Assembly (NCBI GenBank): GCA_037968895.1
Contig: JBBKWJ010000219.1
Span: forward strand, 1 to 35,509
Length of the DNA: 35,509 nt
Reading direction: 5' to 3'
Origin: JBBKWJ01 sp037968895
Lineage (GTDB): Bacteria; Actinomycetota; Acidimicrobiia; Acidimicrobiales; SZUA-35
The notes below the pieces were generated by a model. That model was not told where the DNA came from, did not search any database, and saw only the letters and a program-made list of their open reading frames with translations. Positions 29,899 through 35,509 of the stretch are shown here, piece after piece (positions within the stretch are counted from its first letter, which is position 1; the number at the start of each line of letters is the position of its first letter). A program made the position numbers and the translations under genes.

Positions 29899-32705
29899 TG
29901 TGCGCCTCCTACATAGGCGTGTCGTATTTGATCAAGGCTCACTCGAAGATCGCCGAGCACGACGTCTGGTCCTTCGGTAATCGAACCACAGCGTCGACTC
30001 ATCGACACCGTCGACTCAAAGGCCGCGGCATCGTCTGGTGTCACTTCGACGAGATAGCGACCTGATCCTTCACCAAACAACGTGGCCGGGTCTGAGTCGC
30101 AGCTAATAGCGAGACCAAGGCGGCCAGCGAATGCCCACTCGGCGGCCGCAACGGCGAGCCCGCCCTCGGAGAGATCGTGAGCGCTTCGCACGAGTCCGGC
30201 AGCGATGGCAGCCGCCAGTTGATGGTGCCGTTCGATCGCACTTGGATCGGCAGCGGGGACTGCACCACCGTTATCGGCGCCGAGCACGGCGTCAAGATGC
30301 GAGCCGCCGAGCGCGCCGGCTTCTGGACCAACGAGATACACCGCATTGCCGGGTGAAACGACTCCGGTGAGAGGGATCGTGTCGAGATTCTTGGCCAGCC
30401 CCATCACCGTGATCACGAGCGTTGGTGCCACCGGGTCGGCGACGCCATCTTCATGCACATACACGTTGTAGAGCGAGTCTTTGCCCGAAACGAACGGAGC
30501 GCCGAAGGCGACGGCCGCATCGTGGCAACCTCGACAGGCGGCTACGAGCCCAGCAAGTGTGTCTGGGTCGGTTGGGTTGCCCCACGCAAAGTTGTCGAGC
30601 AGCGAAAGTTCGTGCGGGTCGGCGCCAGCGACGACTGCATTGCGGACTGCCTCGTCGATGACATGCCACGCCATTGCTTCTGGGTCGAGACGGCCGAGCA
30701 AGGCGTTGACGCCAATCCCGAGCACAACCGCACGCTCGCCGTTTGTTCCTGGCGGAATGACTGCAGTGCCGTCAGCCGGGCCGTCTCCCTCCACGCCGGC
30801 GTATGGTCGGACAATTGTGCCGCCGAGCACCTCGTGGTCGTATGTCCGAATAACGTCTTCGTTTGACCGAATCGACGGATGGGCAAGCAGCTGCAGCAGT
30901 GCATCCACCGGATCAACTACAAGATCGGTGCGGCGCGCTGGCCTGCTGAGATCGAGGGCTGCGGCCTGCATTACCCGCTGTGGCCTGCCATCGTGAAGGA
31001 ACTCGCAGTCGATGTCGATGACGACCTCTTCGCCGTTGCGGACGATCATTCGGCCTTCGCCAGTGAATCGTCCGATGACCTGCGCTCCGACGGACCAACG
31101 CGCCGCAAGTGCGAGGATGGGGGCAGGATCGGGGGCGGCAAGGACCATCCGCTCCTGAGCCTCGCTCAGCCAAACTTCCCATGGCGCGAGGCCTGGGTAT
31201 TTGCGTTCGACGAGTTTGAGATCGACATCGGCGCCGAGCACCGCAGCCATCTCGCCAACCGACGACGACAGCCCGCCGGCCCCGCAATCGGTGATGGCGT
31301 TGTAGAGCTTGGCGTCGCGAGCTGCGACGACGACATCGATGAGCCCCTTCTCGACAATCGGGTCGCCGATCTGCACAGATGAACCTGCAACATCGGCGGT
31401 CTCGACGCCCATGGTCTGAGACGAGAACGTGGCACCACCGACGCCGTCACGACCGACGGCTCCGCCGAGAACGACGATTGAGTCGCCTGGCTGACTGGAG
31501 GTCGGGTTGCTCCCGGCCGGAAGTAGGCCAAGGCAGCCAGCGAAGACGAGCGGAGTGGTCGTGTATGCCGGGTCGTGGATGATTGCTCCGGCGATATTGG
31601 GAACGCCAATCTTGTTGCCATAGTCGCCGACGCCGGCGATGACACCAGAACGGATCTGGCGCGGATGCAAGACACCATCGGGAAGGTCGGCGGGGTCGAC
31701 ATCGTCGGGCCCAAAGCACAGGATGTCGGTTACCGCGATTGGCTTGGCTGATACGCCAAGAATGTCGCGCACCACGCCTCCCACCCCGGTGTTGGCTCCA
31801 CCAAACGGCTCAAGCGCAGAGGGGTGGTTGTGGGTTTCGGCCTTGATGGCGACATCAAAGTCGTCGTCAAAGCGAATGATGCCCGCGTTGTCGACAAACG
31901 CACTCTTAACCCACGGAGCGTTGACCGTGTCGGTCGCGGCACGAAGGAACGTTTTGAGTAGACCGTCGATCTCGCCGTCTGGCGTCTGAATGAGGCCACC
32001 GAACGTCTTGTGGGCGCAATGCTCAGACCAGGTCTGCGCCAGCATCTCGATCTCGCCGTCAGTCGGCTCACGTCCGACGCTCTCGAAGTGGTCGCGGATA
32101 ACGACCATCTCTTCGGGGTCGAGGCCGAGTCGCCGCGATCGATTGACTTCAGCAAGGGCAGCCGCGTCAAAGCCTCGAACAGAAACGAGTTGGGTGAACG
32201 GTTCGACTGCGTGCGGGTCGGCAAACGCCGGAGAGAGTGCGCCAAGCGCCCAGCGTTCGACGACTTCGTTGTGAAGCACACGGCGGGCGAGAACTTCGAC
32301 CTCGGCGTCGTCAAGGTCCGCTTCGATAACCCAGCGTGTTGCGAACGTCGCTGCTTCGACGGGCAGCCCGAGTTCGTGGGCCGCCCGTACGAGCTCGGCG
32401 CCTTCTCTGTCGGTCACGCCAGGACGCAGCCCGGTTTCTATCACAAGTCCAGCAGGCTGATGGTCGCCCGCGTGCTGCCACCACTGATGCACAGGATCAA
32501 CGACGAGGCGATCGGCGATGACCTGCAGGTCGGCATCTGACAGATCCCCCAGCACATGCACGAGCCGGTACTGCTCGATCTTCTTTACATCGAGCGAGAA
32601 CAAGCGGGCACGATCGCCAGGACTGTCTGGCCCTTCGCTCACATGACCGGGACCAACGACAAGTGCGTGGTCGGCTGTTTGAGTCCGAGACAATGACTGA
32701 GTCAT
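29895..32705 (-). CDS. purL: FGAM synthase synthetase subunit with fused PurS domain
   Basis: 936 residues, well beyond the 720-750 of the small PurL. The N-terminal region holds a PurS-like unit: LVIETGLRPGVTDREGAELV, then ATFATRWVIEADLDDAEVEVLAR. Before it is a weaker copy of the same pattern (VHVLGDLSDADLQVIADRLVVDP). The PurL core follows: TWSEHCAHKTFGG, IKAETHNHPSALEPFGGANT, GGAVGRDGVGGATFSSQ, ITDCGAGGLSSSVGEM. The protein turns FGAR into FGAM using PurQ ammonia. No separate purS is present in the operon, in agreement with the fusion. ATG 32705 is chosen; the reading open to 32804 crosses the promoter region. CATCCT ends 8 nt before the ATG. Confidence 0.94.
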   Translation of the reverse strand: MTQSLSRTQTADHALVVGPGHVSEGPDSPGDRARLFSLDVKKIEQYRLVHVLGDLSDADLQVIADRLVVDPVHQWWQHAGDHQPAGLVIETGLRPGVTDREGAELVRAAHELGLPVEAATFATRWVIEADLDDAEVEVLARRVLHNEVVERWALGALSPAFADPHAVEPFTQLVSVRGFDAAALAEVNRSRRLGLDPEEMVVIRDHFESVGREPTDGEIEMLAQTWSEHCAHKTFGGLIQTPDGEIDGLLKTFLRAATDTVNAPWVKSAFVDNAGIIRFDDDFDVAIKAETHNHPSALEPFGGANTGVGGVVRDILGVSAKPIAVTDILCFGPDDVDPADLPDGVLHPRQIRSGVIAGVGDYGNKIGVPNIAGAIIHDPAYTTTPLVFAGCLGLLPAGSNPTSSQPGDSIVVLGGAVGRDGVGGATFSSQTMGVETADVAGSSVQIGDPIVEKGLIDVVVAARDAKLYNAITDCGAGGLSSSVGEMAAVLGADVDLKLVERKYPGLAPWEVWLSEAQERMVLAAPDPAPILALAARWSVGAQVIGRFTGEGRMIVRNGEEVVIDIDCEFLHDGRPQRVMQAAALDLSRPARRTDLVVDPVDALLQLLAHPSIRSNEDVIRTYDHEVLGGTIVRPYAGVEGDGPADGTAVIPPGTNGERAVVLGIGVNALLGRLDPEAMAWHVIDEAVRNAVVAGADPHELSLLDNFAWGNPTDPDTLAGLVAACRGCHDAAVAFGAPFVSGKDSLYNVYVHEDGVADPVAPTLVITVMGLAKNLDTIPLTGVVSPGNAVYLVGPEAGALGGSHLDAVLGADNGGAVPAADPSAIERHHQLAAAIAAGLVRSAHDLSEGGLAVAAAEWAFAGRLGLAISCDSDPATLFGEGSGRYLVEVTPDDAAAFESTVSMSRRCGSITEGPDVVLGDLRVSLDQIRHAYVGGAQ

Positions 32706-32755
32706 GGGCGTAAAGGATGACCGTCGGCTTGGAACATGACACCGACCATACGACC

Positions 32756-32773
32756 ATTCAACAAAAATGTTGG
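32756..32773 (-). promoter_or_regulatory. Palindromic element upstream of purSL, shared with purC
   Basis: The plus-strand bases are ATTCAACAAAAATGTTGG. CAACA-AAAA-TGTTG is a perfect inverted repeat. It lies 51 nt before the purSL ATG. The purC element at 25807-25823 is the same except for one base. Read on the minus strand it contains TTGAAT, and CATGTT follows 17 nt later, so it could also be part of the purSL promoter. Confidence 0.5.
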
Positions 32774-32783
32774 TCGCGGCGGC

Positions 32784-32789
32784 TAGCTT
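32784..32789 (+). promoter_or_regulatory. -10 box for a leaderless transcript (nucleotidase-like gene)
   Basis: TAGCTT, 7 nt before GTG 32797, with no Shine-Dalgarno. Confidence 0.5.
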
Positions 32790-32796
32790 CAAAGCC

Positions 32797-33468
32797 GTGA
32801 GCACACCAGCAACAGATTCGTCCTTCGTATTCGGCGTCGACCTCGACGGTGTGTGCGCCGACTACACGCTCGGGTTCCGCGAAATTGTGGCTGAGCGCCG
32901 CGGGGTCGATCCAGAGTCGCTCCCGATCGAACGGTCGTGGGATTGGACCGAGTGGAATCTCTCGGCCGCTGAATTCGCCGAGATGCACCGCTACGCCGTT
33001 GTCGAACGACACCTCTTCCGCACTCTTCCGGCTTTCCCCCAGGTCTCCGAGACGTTGTGGCGCTTGTCCGACGCCGGAATCTGGATTCGCATCATCACCC
33101 ATCGCCTCTACGTCAACTGGGGACACGCTGCTGCCGTCGCCGACACAGTCCAATGGCTCGACGACGCAAAGATCCCCTATCGCGACATCTGCTTTCTTGG
33201 AAAGAAACCTCAGGTCGAGGCCGACTGCTATATCGACGACGCCGCTCACAACGTTGAGGCGCTGCGGGCTACGGGCAACCCATGCATCGTGTTCGACCAG
33301 CCATACAACCGCGATCTCGATGGACCACGTGCATCGACATGGGAAGAAGTCGAGGAACTAGTCCTCGACTTCGCGGCCCGTAAGGTGACGATTCAGCCCC
33401 AATTCAAGGGTGTCGACGCCGGAGGCGATCGCCTCGAACGTCATAAATCGAGCTGGATATTAGACTGA
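32797..33468 (+). CDS. HAD-family 5'(3')-deoxyribonucleotidase-like protein
   Basis: 223 residues. The HAD motifs are FGVDLDGVCADY (nucleophile and acid Asp, near residue 18), IRIITHR (Thr of motif II), a Lys in LGKKPQVEADC, and YIDDAAHN (motif III Asp pair). The cap between motifs I and II is short and helical, as in the 5'-nucleotidase type C (NT5C) group that dephosphorylates deoxynucleotides. The specific nucleotide cannot be read. GTG 32797 is preferred over ATG 32767 because the ATG lies in the shared palindromic element. It is divergent from purSL and overlaps the next gene tail to tail by 9 nt. Confidence 0.82.
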   Translation: MSTPATDSSFVFGVDLDGVCADYTLGFREIVAERRGVDPESLPIERSWDWTEWNLSAAEFAEMHRYAVVERHLFRTLPAFPQVSETLWRLSDAGIWIRIITHRLYVNWGHAAAVADTVQWLDDAKIPYRDICFLGKKPQVEADCYIDDAAHNVEALRATGNPCIVFDQPYNRDLDGPRASTWEEVEELVLDFAARKVTIQPQFKGVDAGGDRLERHKSSWILD

Positions 33469-33750
33469 CGCAGGAGAGGCAGCATCGGAGAGGCCGGTGA
33501 GCGCTTCGCGCCACCAGCTTGTCTCTACGACACTCTTTCCAGGGACGGAGCCAAGAAGGGCATCAACCGCGGCAAGCGCGGCTGGGTTGTCCTCTGCAGC
33601 AAGCCGCAAGTCGAGCAGATTGTCGATGACACGCCCTTTATCGAGCAACTGCCCCTCGATGGCGTTCTGAAGTTCGGCGATCAGGTTGTCCAACACAGAG
33701 ACCATGTTGCCATCAATCGGCACCAATGCGGGTGTCGCTTGAGAAGTCAT
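33460..33750 (-). CDS. Small helical protein of unknown function
   Basis: 96 residues, acidic and helical, no signal peptide: MVSVLDNLIAELQNAIEGQL, KGRVIDNLLDLRLAAEDNP, then GKSVVETSWWREALTGL. The codon use fits a real gene. The frame is open further upstream to 34218, but that part reads as the remains of a different gene. ATG 33750 has AAAAAT 7 nt upstream; ATG 33759 is an alternative. The family was not recognised. A 19-bp palindrome lies 50-68 nt upstream. Confidence 0.65.
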   Translation of the reverse strand: MTSQATPALVPIDGNMVSVLDNLIAELQNAIEGQLLDKGRVIDNLLDLRLAAEDNPAALAAVDALLGSVPGKSVVETSWWREALTGLSDAASPASV

Positions 33751-33799
33751 CTGTCTCATTTTTGCCGATTTCGCGCGAAGTAGCTGGTCAGAGCACATT

Positions 33800-33818
33800 A
33801 CGGTAGTACTACAACCGT
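33800..33818. promoter_or_regulatory. 19-bp palindrome, operator-like
   Basis: ACGGTAGTACTACAACCGT is symmetric about 33809, with 8 of 9 base pairs matching. The form is ACGGTnGTAnTACnACCGT. It lies 50-68 nt upstream of the small gene's start at 33750, a normal position for a repressor or activator site. Confidence 0.4.
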
Positions 33819-34205
33819 GGTCCCGAGGGATGCCGTTGAATCCAATCGAGATTCCCGAGGACGACGACCGTGTGAGTGATGGCGATGCCGTCATGACCAG
33901 CCCAGGCGACCGGCGACTTCGAATAGACGACACGCGGCCCGATATTGCTATGAGCGGGCACAGCTGGAAACGGCGGTGGGGGCGGCGGGGCCGCGGTTCG
34001 GGATTCGCCGTACCAGTGATCGCGACAAACTCAGGCGACTCGGAGAATCCGAGCAGCATTGTGGTTCGGGTTAGCCCGCCCGCGAGCAGGGACCGCCAAT
34101 ACTCACGCCCCTCATCGTCTGGCGGCGCCAGGCCGCCGATTAGGGAAAAACCGCTATTGCGGTCATCAACCAGCTCATTTTGTGCTTGTTGTTTTTGCGC
34201 GACAT
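33809..34205 (-). pseudogene. Frameshifted remains of a secreted DUF4214-type gene
   Basis: From ATG 34205 one minus-strand frame gives MSRKNNKHKMSWLMTAIAVF, a signal-peptide-like start, then stops at 34140. A second frame continues from the same place with PPDDEGREYWRSLLAGGL and TMLLGFSESPEFVAITGTAN. This matches the closing part of a DUF4214 domain (YW..L..G......GFSESPEF). A third frame then continues with PPPPPPFPAVPAHS and NIGPRVVYSKSPVAW and stops at 33809. Both switches are of the -1 type, as after loss of single bases. The first lies in a TTTTTCCC run and the second in a GC-rich repeat. The usual front of the DUF4214 domain is also missing. This explains the 524-nt stretch between 33750 and 34275, which has no intact gene. 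Confidence 0.45.
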
Positions 34206-34260
34206 GCGGAACCGTGTGTCACTACACCAGCAGTCACCGTGACCATCAGGCATTTTCCTG

Positions 34261-34266
34261 TATCGT
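34261..34266 (+). promoter_or_regulatory. -10 box for a leaderless transcript (trkH)
   Basis: TATCGT, 8 nt before ATG 34275, with no Shine-Dalgarno. Confidence 0.5.
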
Positions 34267-34274
34267 CTCCGTCG

Positions 34275-35509
34275 ATGAGTCTGCGCAACTGGCACACCAA
34301 GTACCCAGGCCGGTTCGTGGTGGGCGCATTCGTTGGTTTCATCGGGCTTGGTACTTTGGCCCTCTGGCTTCCCGTCTCCCAGGAAGCCGGAACCCCACGC
34401 ACCTCCATCTTCGACGCCCTCTTCACCGCCTGTTCCGCAGTCACTGTCACTGGCCTTGGTGTTCTCGACACCGGTTCGCACTGGTCGCGCACTGGCGAAG
34501 TTGCGTTGCTGGTCCTGATGCAGATCGGCGGTCTTGGCATCATGACCCTCGCCAGCGTGGCCAGCATCCTGCTCTCGAAACGGCTCCGCATCGGCCGAGG
34601 ACTTCTCGCTGGTGCCGAAATCGGGCTCGGCGATCTTGGCGAACTCGCACCAGTTCTTCGCTCGCTTATTCGGTTTTCGTTTGGGTCCGAAGCTGTGATT
34701 GCCCTCCTACTCACCACCCGCTTCGTGATCGAGGGCAAGCACACCTTCCAAGGCTCACTCTGGCTTGGCATTTTCCACAGCGTCTCCGCCTTCAACAACG
34801 CCGGTTTCTCGACGCTTGAGGGCGGCCTTGCCCGCTATGTGGCAGACCCCGCCGTGTCGCTCATCGTGGCTGGCGCAATCATCCTCGGCGGTCTCGGATT
34901 CCCTGTCGTGTTCGAACTAAGCCGTCAGCATCGCAAGCCACATCTTTGGTCGCTGCACACAAAAATCACACTGATGATGACCGGCCTGTTACTGGCGGCA
35001 GGAACCGCAACACTTCTCGTCCTCGAATGGACCAATCCCGACACGCTCGGCAACGAATCCGTCCCGGTGAAGATCCTCGGCGCGTTCTTCCAGTCGACTA
35101 CGGCTCGAACCGCAGGCTTCAACACCATCGATATCGGAGCGCTTCGCGGTGGCTCAATCCTGGTCATGATCTTGCTCATGGTTATCGGCGCCTCGAGCGC
35201 TTCAACCGGTGGCGGCATCAAGACAACGACGTTCGCCGTCGTCGTGGCAACCACCCTTTCCGAGTTCCGTGGCGCCAAAGAGACATCGCTCTTCAGCCGC
35301 ACTCTCGACCGTGGCCTTCAGCGGCAAGCCTTAGCGCTTGTCGTTGCGGCAGCTGGCACAATCGGAACCGCAACATTCCTGCTTTCAGTGATGATGCCAG
35401 ACGTCAGGCTCGACGACCTTCTCTTTGAAGCGACGTCGGCCTTCGGAACCGTTGGCGTCAGCACAGGCATCACGACCGTGCTCAACGCTCCGGCCCGAGT
35501 GCTCATTAT
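34275..35509 (+). CDS. trkH: TrkH/KtrB-family potassium channel subunit (partial, 3' end outside)
   Basis: The frame from ATG 34275 is open for 411 codons to the window edge. It encodes an integral membrane protein with four pore repeats. The selectivity-filter segments appear in order: SAVTVTGLGVLDTG, SVSAFNNAGFSTLEG, STTARTAGFNTIDIG and ATSAFGTVGVSTGI. Each has the Gly expected at the K+ filter. GASSASTGGGIKTTTF is the usual loop before the last repeat. It takes up K+ together with a cytoplasmic TrkA/KtrA partner, not seen here. A 329-codon arginine-rich frame at 33830-34819 is its shadow. Confidence 0.96.
   Translation, partial: MSLRNWHTKYPGRFVVGAFVGFIGLGTLALWLPVSQEAGTPRTSIFDALFTACSAVTVTGLGVLDTGSHWSRTGEVALLVLMQIGGLGIMTLASVASILLSKRLRIGRGLLAGAEIGLGDLGELAPVLRSLIRFSFGSEAVIALLLTTRFVIEGKHTFQGSLWLGIFHSVSAFNNAGFSTLEGGLARYVADPAVSLIVAGAIILGGLGFPVVFELSRQHRKPHLWSLHTKITLMMTGLLLAAGTATLLVLEWTNPDTLGNESVPVKILGAFFQSTTARTAGFNTIDIGALRGGSILVMILLMVIGASSASTGGGIKTTTFAVVVATTLSEFRGAKETSLFSRTLDRGLQRQALALVVAAAGTIGTATFLLSVMMPDVRLDDLLFEATSAFGTVGVSTGITTVLNAPARVLI

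Noticed and set aside
32706..32804. N-terminal extension of purL to 32804
   Set aside because: It crosses the divergent promoter region and the palindromic element and shows no PurS/PurL similarity.
33830..34819. A 329-codon plus-strand frame
   Set aside because: From 34275 it is the out-of-frame shadow of trkH and becomes Arg/His-rich. Only the trkH frame has the potassium filter motifs.
1..35509. CRISPR arrays, insertion sequences, tRNA or rRNA genes
   Set aside because: No repeat-spacer pattern, transposase, terminal repeats or cloverleaf-like sequence was noticed in the short intergenic spaces. This was a reading by eye, not a program run.

Overview
The window looks like a chromosomal core-genome segment of a high-GC actinomycete, most likely a member of the Acidimicrobiia. 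That placement is an inference. It rests on moderately high GC, a two-ACT-domain SerB, an AdaA-AlkA/Ogt operon like that of mycobacteria, a mycothiol-dependent-type DinB-fold protein, many GTG starts, and many genes with a -10 box only 6-8 nt before the start codon (leaderless type). No phage, insertion sequence, CRISPR array, rRNA or tRNA was seen.

Layout. 1-3.7 kb: the tail of an unknown gene, an acyl-CoA dehydrogenase with two operator-like palindromes at its promoter, a lysophospholipid acyltransferase, and a carotenoid-cleavage oxygenase. 3.7-6.5 kb: a TPP-riboswitch-controlled thiamine importer (thiB, thiP) with no ATPase gene beside it. 6.5-9.7 kb: ybaK and cysS tail to tail, then serB. 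9.7-14.2 kb: a metallo-beta-lactamase-fold hydrolase, a hotdog thioesterase, a DinB-like enzyme, selD and a LacI-type regulator. selD has an in-frame UGA at its catalytic position, so it encodes a selenoprotein that a normal ORF caller truncates. 14.2-19.1 kb: an aldo/keto reductase, the alkylation-repair pair ogt and ada-alkA, a D-cysteine desulfhydrase-like gene and a MerR-like regulator.

19.1-32.8 kb: two purine operons on the minus strand. The first is purC-purF-purDM-purN-guaB, in which PurD and PurM are one protein directly followed by purN. The second is purSL-purQ-purE-purK, in which PurS is fused to PurL. Together they cover PRPP to SAICAR plus IMP to XMP; purB and purH are not in the window. 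Every gene junction overlaps by 1-4 nt except purF/purDM, which has an 11-nt gap. A nearly identical 17/18-bp palindromic element lies about 50 nt before the first gene of each operon. Two uncharacterised genes sit between the operons.

32.8-35.5 kb: a HAD 5'-nucleotidase-like gene, a small unknown gene, a palindromic site, the frameshifted remains of a secreted DUF4214-type gene, and the first 411 codons of a TrkH/KtrB potassium channel that runs off the window end.

The points most worth a second look are the selenocysteine SelD, the PurD-PurM fusion next to purN (the gene order of animal GART), the shared purine-operon element, and the recurring leaderless promoter signature.
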